A stretch of DNA of 64,000 bases, from positions 388,682-452,681 of the forward strand of contig NZ_ML775959.1 in assembly GCF_009769385.1 (NCBI RefSeq). The letters run 5' to 3'. How positions within the stretch are numbered: position 1 is the stretch's first letter; each line of letters begins with the position of its first letter. Positions 25,367-33,906 of this stretch are shown piece by piece. The notes beneath the pieces were generated by a model. That model saw only the letters and a list, made by a program, of their open reading frames with translations, did no database searches and was not told where the DNA came from. Source of the DNA: Saccharothrix deserti. GTDB taxonomy: Bacteria; Actinomycetota; Actinomycetes; Mycobacteriales; Pseudonocardiaceae. Position numbers and translations under genes: made by a program.

Positions 25367-27133
25367 TCAGGCAGGGGTACGGCCGGTGCCGGAGCTGAGG
25401 GGTGGGGGCCAGGTGGTGAGGTCCGTCGGGTCGGGTGGGGCGGTCGCGCAGATGACGTAGTGGCGGGGGGTGAGGGCCGTGGGGTGGTTGGCGAGGGCGG
25501 CCATGCAGCGGGCGTGGGCTTGCTCGGGGGTGTGGACGGAACTGGTGGCGACCAGGTAGGCCACCAGGGCGCGGCCGTCGGCCGAGGGGAAGATTCGGGC
25601 TACCGCAGGCGCGAGGGCCTCGTCGAGGAGGTGTTGCACCTCGGTGAGGTCGACCCAGCAGGAGTCGACCAGCACCGAGTCCGGGGTGCGGGCGATGGGC
25701 TCCAGACCGACGAGTTCGCGGATCCGTCCGGCGTCGAGATCACTGTGGGCGGCACCTACGAGCAGGCGCTCGACGGCCAGGAGCAACGACTCCATCTCGG
25801 CGCGGGGCACCAGGCCGGTATCGGCGCTCCACAGGTCGAGCAGGACGCGGTCGTCGACCTGGTTGAGGCCGAACCGCACCGGCGTCCCGTTGCGGTGCAC
25901 CGGGCGCCACCGCAACTCGGTCCGCCGCAGCTCGGCGCTGATCTGCTCCGGCCGGTAGCTGACGCCGGCGTTGAACCCGGACCAGGACTCGGGGACGAGG
26001 CTGTTGAACAAGGGGGCGTAGAGGAAGCGGAGACCTCGTTCGTACTCGATCCGGTCGCCCATCCCGGCCCGCTCGGCCCCGTCGTACCTGGCGTGTCTGC
26101 TCGCCTCCAGGACCGAGGTCCAGGTGTGCTTGACCAGCGCGTCGAAGCTCCGGTCGCCGACCTCGACGGTGACCAGGCTGCCTTGGGCCAGGGTGCCGAC
26201 GTAGTTCGTCAGGCGGCGTTCGAAGCGGTTGGCCGACAGCAGGGGGAACACCAGTTCCCGGTAGCCCGTGCGCTGGGCGAGCACAGCGCAGATGGCGGCG
26301 AGGACGATGCTGGACCGGCTGGACCGGATGCGCGCCGCCACCCGCCGCACCGCCATCGCGGCGGCCACGGACGACAGCTCCACCGCCAGCGACTCGCCGG
26401 AGGCCTGGACATTCGGCAGGGCGTACAGGCAGCGGGGTATCCGTTGCGATTGCTCCCGCAGGTAGGCGAGCGCCGACTCGGCTCGGCGCCGCTCGGCGGG
26501 CGTCGCCTCCAGTTCCGCCTGGTCCAGCGGCTGGTGACGCGGTTCCCCCACCTGCCGCAGGGCGGGGTTCCCGACCATCTCGGCGAACTCGCGCTTGACG
26601 ACCTCGATCGCGCCGAGGTCGACGGCCATGTGCGAGAGCCCGGCGGCGCAGGCGACGACCCGCCCGTTCTCGCCGGTGGCCACCGCGATCCGCATCGCGG
26701 TGGCCACCGTGCCGCGCCGTTCGCGCAGCCACGCGACGAGCGCCGCGGCCACCGCCGGGCGGTCGCGCGGTCCCCAGCGGCCCTCACCGAGCGAGCAGAC
26801 GTCGAGCATGAGCACGCCGGTCGCCGCGACCTCCTGATGCGGGTGCTCGCCGCCGACGTAGGTGGTCCGCAGGCCTTCGTGCCTGGTGACCAGCACGGCG
26901 GTCGTCTCGGCCACGTCGTCGACGGACACACCGTCGGGCACCGGGAGTTCGACGCAGAGGATCGCGTTGAAGTGGTCGGGGGTGAGGCTCAGCCACCGCA
27001 GGGTGTTGAGCTGGCCGAGGGTGAGCGGTCCCTCGCCCGCCCGCCGGCCGGTGAAGGCGACCGGGACCGACTCCACCGGGGTCAGCCGGATCCGTCGTCG
27101 GCGGTGCTGACCGGTGTCGAAGGAGGTGGTCAT
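25367..27133 (-). CDS. Free-standing condensation-domain-like protein
   Basis: 588 residues from ATG 27133. The first ~450 residues fit the NRPS condensation fold: an opening like the C1 motif (GPLTLGQLNTLRWL), HHXXXDG replaced by LSHMAVDLGA (catalytic second His kept, first His and Gly changed), and later LSANRFERRLTNYVGTLAQ. The last ~110 residues (VDLTEVQHLLDEALAPAVARI ... DPTDLTTW) resemble the C-terminal subdomain of AMP ligases but have no A10 Lys. It probably joins carrier-bound acyl or aminoacyl groups in trans. It is the last gene of the leftward operon, six bases after the PCP-TE gene. Confidence 0.75.
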   Translation of the reverse strand: MTTSFDTGQHRRRRIRLTPVESVPVAFTGRRAGEGPLTLGQLNTLRWLSLTPDHFNAILCVELPVPDGVSVDDVAETTAVLVTRHEGLRTTYVGGEHPHQEVAATGVLMLDVCSLGEGRWGPRDRPAVAAALVAWLRERRGTVATAMRIAVATGENGRVVACAAGLSHMAVDLGAIEVVKREFAEMVGNPALRQVGEPRHQPLDQAELEATPAERRRAESALAYLREQSQRIPRCLYALPNVQASGESLAVELSSVAAAMAVRRVAARIRSSRSSIVLAAICAVLAQRTGYRELVFPLLSANRFERRLTNYVGTLAQGSLVTVEVGDRSFDALVKHTWTSVLEASRHARYDGAERAGMGDRIEYERGLRFLYAPLFNSLVPESWSGFNAGVSYRPEQISAELRRTELRWRPVHRNGTPVRFGLNQVDDRVLLDLWSADTGLVPRAEMESLLLAVERLLVGAAHSDLDAGRIRELVGLEPIARTPDSVLVDSCWVDLTEVQHLLDEALAPAVARIFPSADGRALVAYLVATSSVHTPEQAHARCMAALANHPTALTPRHYVICATAPPDPTDLTTWPPPLSSGTGRTPA

Positions 27134-27139
27134 CGCCGG

Positions 27140-28096
27140 TCAGCCGATCAATTCGTGCAGCGCGCCGGCCAGGTGCCGGCTGTCCGTGGTGTGCTCGTGC
27201 ACCCTCTGGACCGCCGTCACCGGCCAGTCGGCGGTCGGTGACCGGTCGCCTGAAGGGCCGCGGAAGACGTCGAGCGGGCCGGAGTACGGCTGCGGGCTCC
27301 AGTCGCGGACGGCGTCCTGGTTGGCCTGCCACACGCGCAGCGAGCGCGCGACGAACTCGGGAGTCGCGTCCTGCGGTACGACGCCGCGTGCCTTCCACCT
27401 GTCCAGAACCCCGGTCAGGTCCTCGTCCCGGGGCGACTCGTCGAACCAGGACTCGGTGACGGCGTCCAGCAGTCCGACGTCGATCACGGCCAGGAGTCGC
27501 ACCTCGGCGCCGGTGTGGGCGAGTTGGGTGGCCATCTCGTAGGCGATCGCCGCGCCGGTGGAGCAACCGCCGAGGAGATACGGGCCCGCGGGCCGCACCG
27601 CTCGGACGGCATCGACGTAGGCGCGGGCCATGGCCGGCACCGTGCGGACGGGGTCCGCATCGGAGTAGAGCCCGGTCGCCTGCAGGCCGAACAGGGTGAA
27701 CTCCTCGCCCAGCGCCTGGGCGAGGTGGCAGTACGCGCCGACCTGCCCGGTGGCCGGGTGGACCAGGAACAGCGGGGGACGGGTTCCGTCGCCGCGCTGG
27801 ATCGGGACGAGGGGGTCGGACAGGCGCTCGTTCTGGTCGCGCAGACGGGTGGCGAGGCTTTCCACGGTCGGGTGCTCCGTCATCACGTTCAAGGGGAGCT
27901 GGACACCGAACTCTTCGAGCACGGCGTTGATGAGCCTGGCCGCGTCCAGGGAGTTGCCGCCCACCTGGAAGAAGTTCTCCCGGATCCCGACAGCGAATCC
28001 GATGACCTCCTGCCACTGCCGGGCCAGCCACAGCTCCACCGGGTCCCGGGGGTGTTGGTAGCCGGTGTCGGTCACATCGTCGACGGTCGGGTTCAT
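27140..28096 (-). CDS. Peptidyl carrier protein fused to thioesterase
   Basis: 318 residues from ATG 28096, overlapping the upstream ligase stop (ATGA). Residues ~20-90 form a PCP with NFFQVGGNSLDAARL, Ser as phosphopantetheine site. Residues ~95-318 are a type I thioesterase: PLFLVHPATGQVGAY, then GGCSTGAAIAYEMA with Ser nucleophile inside GCSTG and a late His in DSRHL. This is the usual end of an NRPS line cut loose as a discrete protein. It is likely to release the final carrier-bound product. Confidence 0.88.
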   Translation of the reverse strand: MNPTVDDVTDTGYQHPRDPVELWLARQWQEVIGFAVGIRENFFQVGGNSLDAARLINAVLEEFGVQLPLNVMTEHPTVESLATRLRDQNERLSDPLVPIQRGDGTRPPLFLVHPATGQVGAYCHLAQALGEEFTLFGLQATGLYSDADPVRTVPAMARAYVDAVRAVRPAGPYLLGGCSTGAAIAYEMATQLAHTGAEVRLLAVIDVGLLDAVTESWFDESPRDEDLTGVLDRWKARGVVPQDATPEFVARSLRVWQANQDAVRDWSPQPYSGPLDVFRGPSGDRSPTADWPVTAVQRVHEHTTDSRHLAGALHELIG

Positions 28097-29565
28097 TGCG
28101 TGGGTGCACCGCCCTCGTGGCTGGGAGCGAGTCGCCAGCGTTGGATCTTCCCGGCCGCGGACCGGGGGAGCCGGTCGACGAACGTGAAGTGCTTCGGGAT
28201 CTTGTAACCGGCCAGCCGCCGCCCGCAGTGCGCGGCGAGGTCGGCCTTGCGGACGCTCGCCTCGGGGTGCAGCACCACCTGCACGCCGACCACCGACCCG
28301 AGCGTCCGGTGTGGGACGGCGAGGGCGACGGCGTCGACGACCGCGGGGTGGTCCAGGAGCGCGGCCTCGACCTCGTTCGGGTCGACCTTCTCCCCACCCA
28401 CGTTGATGGTGTCGTGATGGCGTGGGTCGAGGTACAGGTAGCCGTCCCGGTCGAGCCGGCCGCGGTCGCCCACCGTGGCGAACCCGTCCGGGGTGGAGCG
28501 GACCACCTGGTCGTTGACGTAGTCGGATCGGTCGACCCGCTGTGGGGTCCGCATGAACACGGTGCCCGCCGTGCCCGGCGCGACCTGCTCGCCGGTGTCG
28601 TCCAGGACGCGGACCTGGGTGAGGAAGCCGCGCCCGACCGTGCCCGGACGGGCCAGCCACTCGTCCCCGCGCACCAGCGTCACGCCGATTCCCTCGGTCG
28701 CCCCGTACAACTCGAAGACCCGTTCCGGACCGAGCAGGTCGATCCACCCGCGTTTGGTGTCCGCGTCGCAGCGCGCTGCGGTGTGCAGCACCGCCCGCAG
28801 GCTGCCGAAGCTCGACGGTCCCGGGTGCGCGAGCATCAGGATCTCGCGCATGTGCGTCGGGGTCAGCTGCATCCACTCGACGGCGTACCGCTCCACGAGG
28901 TCCACCGTCCACTGCGGTGAGAACTGCGGCTGGAGGACGACGGTGTTCATGTCCAGCAGGGCGTCCACGAACACCGTGAACGGGGCGGCGTGGTACAGCG
29001 GCCCGACGATGAGCTGCCGCTGGCCCGTTCGCCAGCCGGTCTGCCTGATGACGAGTGACGGTGTGCGGGCGGGGTCGTAGCGCAGCGGCCCCGGTTTCGC
29101 GGAGATCTTCGGGATGCCCGTGCTCGCACCGGTGGCCAGCAGGTACGCCACGGCGCTCGCGCCGGTCGGACGCACGGGCGCGGCGCGGGGGTCCGCCGGT
29201 CGCGGCTGGTGCCGGGCGTCCATCAGGTGGACGTGCTCGAATCGTCGACCCAGCAGTCGCAGCAGGACGTCCCGCTCGGCCTGCGGGGTGGCCGGGTTCA
29301 GCGGGAAGACAGGTACCTCGGCCGCGAGGGCCGCCGCGATGCCGGTGGCCGCGGACAGGGTGTTGCCGGCCTCCACGACGACGCACGACCGGGTGTCCGG
29401 GTCGAGCGCCGCGCGCAAAGCGCCCACCGCGGCCCCGACCAGATCCGCGAGTTCCCGCCAGGACAGGGTGTGCTCGACCAGGTCCGCGTCGAAGCCGACG
29501 AGGGCCGTCCGCTCGGGTGCGGCGCGGGCGATGTCGGTGATCCGCTGGTGAACGGAGAGGGTCAT
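28093..29565 (-). CDS. AMP-dependent acyl/aryl ligase
   Basis: 490 residues from ATG 29565. Adenylate-forming motifs are near complete: A3 ATGASTGIPK, A5 ELYGATEGIG, A7 FATVGDRGRL (TGD changed to VGD), A8 DTINVGGEKVDPNEVEAAL and A10 AAGKIQRW with catalytic Lys. The sequence is nearer acyl-CoA/aryl ligases than classic NRPS A-domains. It is co-encoded with the PCP-TE gene downstream and an AMP_C-PCP gene upstream, so it likely loads one of those carriers. The substrate cannot be read by eye. Confidence 0.85.
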   Translation of the reverse strand: MTLSVHQRITDIARAAPERTALVGFDADLVEHTLSWRELADLVGAAVGALRAALDPDTRSCVVVEAGNTLSAATGIAAALAAEVPVFPLNPATPQAERDVLLRLLGRRFEHVHLMDARHQPRPADPRAAPVRPTGASAVAYLLATGASTGIPKISAKPGPLRYDPARTPSLVIRQTGWRTGQRQLIVGPLYHAAPFTVFVDALLDMNTVVLQPQFSPQWTVDLVERYAVEWMQLTPTHMREILMLAHPGPSSFGSLRAVLHTAARCDADTKRGWIDLLGPERVFELYGATEGIGVTLVRGDEWLARPGTVGRGFLTQVRVLDDTGEQVAPGTAGTVFMRTPQRVDRSDYVNDQVVRSTPDGFATVGDRGRLDRDGYLYLDPRHHDTINVGGEKVDPNEVEAALLDHPAVVDAVALAVPHRTLGSVVGVQVVLHPEASVRKADLAAHCGRRLAGYKIPKHFTFVDRLPRSAAGKIQRWRLAPSHEGGAPTQ

Positions 29566-29567
29566 CG

Positions 29568-30077
29568 CTACCGGAGGATCTCTGCCAGCCGCCGGACACT
29601 GGACGCGCTCATGAACTCGTACACGTCGAGCGGCCGGTCGAACTCCGTCTCGATGGCGGCGATGATGCCGAGCGCCGACAGCGAGTCGCCGCCCAGTTCC
29701 AGGAAGTCGTCGTTCGCGCCGACGGACCGCACGTCCATCTGCGCCGACCAGATCTCCGCCACCCTGCGCTCGACGTCGTCGCGCGGATCCTCGAACAGCG
29801 TGCACCGGCCGTCGGCGACGGCCGACGCGAGGTGCTCGACATCCACCGCGCCGCCCGCCATCGGGATGCGCTCCACGACCAGCACGCCGGTCAGCCCGCT
29901 GTCTTCGCCCAGCCGCTGCCGCACGTGGTTGCGCAGCATCGGTCCGCTCAGGTACTCGCTCAGCTCGACGACCGCGATGGTGACGTCCCGCCCGTCGTGG
30001 GGCACGACGGCGACCTCGGTCTTGCTGACACCGGGATGTGCCGACAACACGTCGGATATCTCGGCCAGGCTCACCAT
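29568..30077 (-). CDS. AMP-ligase C-terminal subdomain fused to a carrier protein
   Basis: 169 residues from ATG 30077. Residues 1-85 look like an isolated C-terminal subdomain of an adenylation enzyme (EISDVLSAHPGVSKTEVAVVP; later IPMAGGAVDVEHL), in which the A10 Lys of the usual GKVD is Ala. Residues ~95-169 are a PCP with DDFLELGGDSLSALGI, Ser as attachment site. It has no large N-terminal A subdomain. It could be a carrier with a docking platform for the ligase at 28093. It overlaps the upstream thioesterase gene by seven bases. Confidence 0.75.
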   Translation of the reverse strand: MVSLAEISDVLSAHPGVSKTEVAVVPHDGRDVTIAVVELSEYLSGPMLRNHVRQRLGEDSGLTGVLVVERIPMAGGAVDVEHLASAVADGRCTLFEDPRDDVERRVAEIWSAQMDVRSVGANDDFLELGGDSLSALGIIAAIETEFDRPLDVYEFMSASSVRRLAEILR

Positions 30078-30847
30078 GGGTGCTCTCCCATCAGCAGTTC
30101 GGCGACGAGTTCGTGCACCTCGGCGTCGCGCAGCATGTCGGCGTGGCCGACGTCCAGCGCGACGTTCCTGGCGCCGTCCACGGGTGGCTCGTGGTCCTTT
30201 GAGGACAGGAACAGTGGCGTTCCGGTGCGCGTGTCGAACCTGCCCTCGCCGGCCAGGAGCAGGTAATCCACGTACCCGGTGAAACCCCTGGTGAGTTCCT
30301 GCCGGAAGAACTCGTTCAGGGACAGCCTGCCGGTGACCGCGCCCATCAGGCTGTCGTACCGGTCGGTCAGGGCGGCGGCGATGCGCGGCAGGTCGTCCGG
30401 GTGCGCCTCGACCATTTCCTCCGACAGCGCGCGAGCGCCGTCCAGCTCGTCGGCGGTCAGGTGCTCGGCGGACGACTCCAACGCGGAGGTGAACTGGTTG
30501 GCCAGCGAGCCGGCGGTCGTCGCCACGGCGTCGAAGAGCAGGGTCACGGGCTGTGGTCCCGACTTGGCGACCGCGTCGGCGACGCAGGTGGCCAGCGCGG
30601 CTCCGGCGCAGTACCCCAGCACCGCGCGCACCGGACGACCGGTCGCCAGCGCCTCCGCCACCCACCGGTCGACGCACGCGTCCAGCGAGCCGGAACCCGC
30701 CTGTCCGAGGTGGAGGAAGCACGCGTCCACCGGCACCCCGGCCGCCAGGTCCGCGAAGCCCGCCGCGGCCCGTCCTCCCGGGAAGTCGAGGCACAGGACG
30801 AGATCAGGTCCCCGGTCGGACAGTTGCCTCCAGTGAGTCAGTTCCAC
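30071..30847 (-). CDS. Thioesterase-like alpha/beta hydrolase with Cys nucleophile
   Basis: 258 residues from ATG 30847. It has the alpha/beta-hydrolase thioesterase layout: an early strand LVLCLDFPGG, the nucleophile elbow GYCAGAALA in which Cys replaces the usual Ser, and a late DVGHADML segment supplying the His. Cys-type thioesterases are known from NRPS systems that form strained beta-lactone (ObiF) or beta-lactam (SulM) rings, but proofreading enzymes of this type also exist. It is coupled by overlap to ligase 30838 and the carrier gene 29568. Confidence 0.75.
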   Translation of the reverse strand: MELTHWRQLSDRGPDLVLCLDFPGGRAAAGFADLAAGVPVDACFLHLGQAGSGSLDACVDRWVAEALATGRPVRAVLGYCAGAALATCVADAVAKSGPQPVTLLFDAVATTAGSLANQFTSALESSAEHLTADELDGARALSEEMVEAHPDDLPRIAAALTDRYDSLMGAVTGRLSLNEFFRQELTRGFTGYVDYLLLAGEGRFDTRTGTPLFLSSKDHEPPVDGARNVALDVGHADMLRDAEVHELVAELLMGEHPW

Positions 30848-32286
30848 TGCCCGACCTCCCGCGTGTCCACGACTGCCGCCAACGTCCGGTAGTCGACCTT
30901 CCCGCCGGGTGTCCGGGGTAGGTGGTCGACGGGCCGGAGGACGACGTGTCGGCTCGGCACCCCGAGTGCCTCGGCCAGTTGCCGGCGCTGTTGTTCGTGA
31001 ACGGCCGCGTCCCCTGCGCCGAACAGGTACACGACGTCATCGTCACCGCAGATCACCGCGGAGGGGTGATCCGGCCGTTCGACCATGCGCTCCAGGTCGT
31101 CGAGACTCGTGCGGACGCCCAGCACCTTGACGATGCGCTTGGTGCGGCCGGTCAGGTACAGGTAACCGTCGCGCAGGTACCCGAGGTCACCCGTGTCGAG
31201 GAGGTCCACCTCCGCGCCGCGGCGGAGGTCCGCGCGACCGGTCGCGTAGCCGAGCATGACGCCGGGGCCGCGGTAGTGGACCGCGCCCTCGCCGGGCGCG
31301 GCCCGGTCGTGTGGTCGGACCGGCCCGATCGTGATGGTGCCGCCCGGTACCGCCACCCCGACCGACCCGAGGCGACCCGGCAGGTCGGCCGGGTCGAGGC
31401 AGGAGATTCGCGAGACGGCCTCGGTTTGGCCGTACATCGCGAAGAACCGGCCCCGCCTGTGCTCCATCATCCGCGCGAGCCGCATCGTCAGTTCGTCGCC
31501 GAGGCGTGCGCCCGACTGGGTCATGGTGCGGATCTCCGTACGGCCCAACAGGTTCACGTGTGCTGGGCCGAACGCCGCGTAGGTCGTCGGCACGGCGCTG
31601 AACGACGTGGCGCCCGCCCTGGTCAGGTGGTCCCACATCGCCAGCGACAGCGGCGACCGGTCGCTGAGCACGATGCTCGCGCCTGCCAGCAGGTGGGTGT
31701 TCAACACCGACAACCCGTAGGCGTGGGTGATCGGCAGCGTGGTCGGCGCGCGCTCGGCGGACGTGATGCCCAGTGCGCGGATGACGGCGGCGGTGTTGTC
31801 GGCCAGCCCGTCGTACGACAGCCGCACCGCTTTGGGACTGCCCGTCGTTCCCGAGGTGGCGAGCAGCAGGGCCGTGTGCGCGAAGATGTCGTCGGCCGGT
31901 CCGGCCGCACGGCGGCGGAACACTTGCGTGCCGCCGATCGAGTGCTCGCCCGGACGGTAACCGAGGTCCGCCAGACCCTCTCCGGCACCGGGAGCCGGCA
32001 CCACGAACTCGGGCTGGTACGCCGAGAGGACCTCCGCGGTGGCAGGCAGGAACGCGACGGTGTGGCCGAGCCGCAGTGCGGCCAGGTAGACGAGCAGAGT
32101 GGGGAGATCGCGGTCTCCCGCGCACAGCACCAGCGCCTTGCCGTCGTGGCGCAGCGACCGTTCGGCCCCACCGACCAGTCCGGTCAGATCCGCGTAGGTC
32201 AGCGTCCGGGCGCCGGCGAGGTGGACGGCCGGGGATCGCGGCGGTGCCTCTTCGTGCGTCACGAGATCGAGCATCGCCAGTGCCAT
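30838..32286 (-). CDS. AMP-dependent ligase / stand-alone adenylation enzyme
   Basis: 482 residues from ATG 32286. Complete set: A3 LLLATSGTTGSPKAVRL, A5 FFAMYGQTEAVS, A7 LLDTGDLGYL, A8 IVKVLGVRTSLDDLE and A10 TPGGKVDYRTL with Lys. It is the first gene of the leftward operon 32286-25367, reading away from the ACP gene at 32414. It is predicted to adenylate a carboxylic or amino acid and load it on a discrete carrier. It overlaps the Cys-thioesterase gene by ten bases. Confidence 0.87.
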   Translation of the reverse strand: MALAMLDLVTHEEAPPRSPAVHLAGARTLTYADLTGLVGGAERSLRHDGKALVLCAGDRDLPTLLVYLAALRLGHTVAFLPATAEVLSAYQPEFVVPAPGAGEGLADLGYRPGEHSIGGTQVFRRRAAGPADDIFAHTALLLATSGTTGSPKAVRLSYDGLADNTAAVIRALGITSAERAPTTLPITHAYGLSVLNTHLLAGASIVLSDRSPLSLAMWDHLTRAGATSFSAVPTTYAAFGPAHVNLLGRTEIRTMTQSGARLGDELTMRLARMMEHRRGRFFAMYGQTEAVSRISCLDPADLPGRLGSVGVAVPGGTITIGPVRPHDRAAPGEGAVHYRGPGVMLGYATGRADLRRGAEVDLLDTGDLGYLRDGYLYLTGRTKRIVKVLGVRTSLDDLERMVERPDHPSAVICGDDDVVYLFGAGDAAVHEQQRRQLAEALGVPSRHVVLRPVDHLPRTPGGKVDYRTLAAVVDTREVGQWN

Positions 32287-32413
32287 GGGCACAGTCTGCG
32301 GGCTGACCCGAACCGCGGTCCATAGCCCGTGTGCGGACGAAGCGCCGTGCTTGACGGCTCCGACCCCGGTGGTGCAGATTTCGTTGACCTCCCGGGGAAG
32401 GGAAGCGTGCGCA
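32287..32413. promoter_or_regulatory. Divergent promoter region of the cluster
   Basis: 127 bases between two divergent operons. On the plus strand TTGACG (about 32351-32356) followed after ~18 bases by CAGATT is a plausible sigma-70-like promoter. GGAAGGGAAG just before 32414 is the SD of the ACP gene. The minus-strand promoter is not obvious. No clear operator is seen. Confidence 0.35.
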
Positions 32414-32674
32414 ATGACTTCTGAGATCCGCCAGTTCCTTTTCGAGTCGTTGACGGTCATGAAGTACAGCACCGCCGACATCGACGACGACACGGTGCTG
32501 GGCCCGGCCGGAGCCGACCTGGAGTCGCTCGCCCTCGCCGAACTCTCCATGAGGGTGGAGGACCAGTTCGGTGTCCGGTTCGACGAGGACGAGGCCGAGA
32601 GGTTCGCCGCCATGACGGTCGGCGAGTTCTGTGCCGAGGTGGCGCTTCGGGTGCAGACCACCTCGGCCACGTGA
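32414..32674 (+). CDS. Acyl carrier protein
   Basis: 86 residues from ATG 32414. A small helical carrier with GADLESLALAELSMRVEDQFGV; the Ser of ESL replaces the common DSL and is the expected phosphopantetheine site. The acidic composition is typical. Its stop overlaps the GTG of the KAS gene, so carrier and ketosynthase are made together and probably form a pair for chain elongation or starter formation. Confidence 0.88.
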   Translation: MTSEIRQFLFESLTVMKYSTADIDDDTVLGPAGADLESLALAELSMRVEDQFGVRFDEDEAERFAAMTVGEFCAEVALRVQTTSAT

Positions 32675-33906
32675 GCAGAAACGTTGCCGTGACCGGGATC
32701 GGGCTGGTCAGCCCGGTCGGCACGGCGGTGGAAGAGGTGTTCGACGCGGTCTGCGCCGGACGGTCCGGGGTGGTGCGTCCGCCGGAAGGGCATGCGCTGC
32801 ACGGAGTCGTCGAGGTGGCCGCGTTCGCCCCGGCCATCGACGCGGAGAGCGTGCTCCCGGCGAAGGACGCGCGGGTCGTGGACCGTTCGATCGTGATGGC
32901 CCTACGGGCTGCCGAAGATGCTTTGGCGGACGCCGGGATCGAGGTCGGCCGGGATGTCGACCCGTTCCGCGTCGCGGTCGTCCTCTCCGGGGTCGGTGGC
33001 CTGGAAACCCTTGCGGACCAAGCGGTCGAGCGGTCGAAGCGCGGTCGCCTGGGCGTCAGCCCGTTCATGCTGCCCGGCGTGCTGCCGAACATGGCGGCGG
33101 CGCGGATCGCCATCAAGTCCGGCATTCGGGGGTACACGTCCTCGGTCGGCACGGCGTGCGCGGCCGGTGGGCAGTCGATCGGCGAGGCGATGCGCATCCT
33201 GCGGTCGGGCGAAGCGGACGTGGTGGTGTGCGGGTGCACCGAGGCGCCGCTGTTCCCGACGTTCGCCGACGCGTTCGGCAACGCGCTCGCGCTCGCCAGG
33301 GGTTGGCCCGACCCGACCACCGCGAGTCGCCCTTTCGACCGGCGCCGCAACGGTTTCGTGCTCGGCGAGGGCGCCGGTGTGCTCGTGGTCGAACGGCCCG
33401 AGTTCGCGCGGGCGCGCGGTGCGGCGGTCCACGCCGACGTGCTCGGGTGGGGTGCGACGAGCGACGCGTACCACCCGGCCACACCCCGGCCGGACGGCTC
33501 CAGCGCGGCCGAGAGCATGCGGATAGCCCTGCGGGACGCGGGACTGTCCACTGGTGACATCGGCTACCTCAACGCGCACGGCACCGCCACGAAGGCCGGT
33601 GACGCCGCCGAGACGATGGCGATCAGGAACGTGTACGGCGACGACATGCCACCCGTGAGTTCGACCAAGGGGGTCACCGGGCACATGCTCGGCGCCTCCG
33701 GTGTGGTCGAGGCGGCGATCGGCATCGCGGCCATGCGCAACGGATTGCTCCCGCCGACCCACAACCTGGACGACCCGGACCCGGCCTGCGACCTCAACCA
33801 CATCCGGGGCAAGCCGTTGCCCGTGGACGTGGACGCGGTCATGTCCAACTCGTTCGGCTTCGGCGGCCACAACGTGAGCGTCATCTTCGGGAGCGTCGAT
33901 GGATGA
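32671..33906 (+). CDS. Beta-ketoacyl-ACP synthase II (FabF-like)
   Basis: 411 residues from GTG 32671. Thiolase-fold condensing enzyme with the complete Cys-His-His set: SVGTACAAGGQSIGEA (Cys), NAHGTATKAGDAAE (His) and TKGVTGHMLGASG (Lys and second His). This is full length for FabF. As it stands between its own ACP and a condensation-like gene, it is likely a dedicated cluster enzyme rather than housekeeping FabF. It would perform decarboxylative Claisen condensation on the ACP at 32414. Confidence 0.92.
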   Translation: MSRNVAVTGIGLVSPVGTAVEEVFDAVCAGRSGVVRPPEGHALHGVVEVAAFAPAIDAESVLPAKDARVVDRSIVMALRAAEDALADAGIEVGRDVDPFRVAVVLSGVGGLETLADQAVERSKRGRLGVSPFMLPGVLPNMAAARIAIKSGIRGYTSSVGTACAAGGQSIGEAMRILRSGEADVVVCGCTEAPLFPTFADAFGNALALARGWPDPTTASRPFDRRRNGFVLGEGAGVLVVERPEFARARGAAVHADVLGWGATSDAYHPATPRPDGSSAAESMRIALRDAGLSTGDIGYLNAHGTATKAGDAAETMAIRNVYGDDMPPVSSTKGVTGHMLGASGVVEAAIGIAAMRNGLLPPTHNLDDPDPACDLNHIRGKPLPVDVDAVMSNSFGFGGHNVSVIFGSVDG

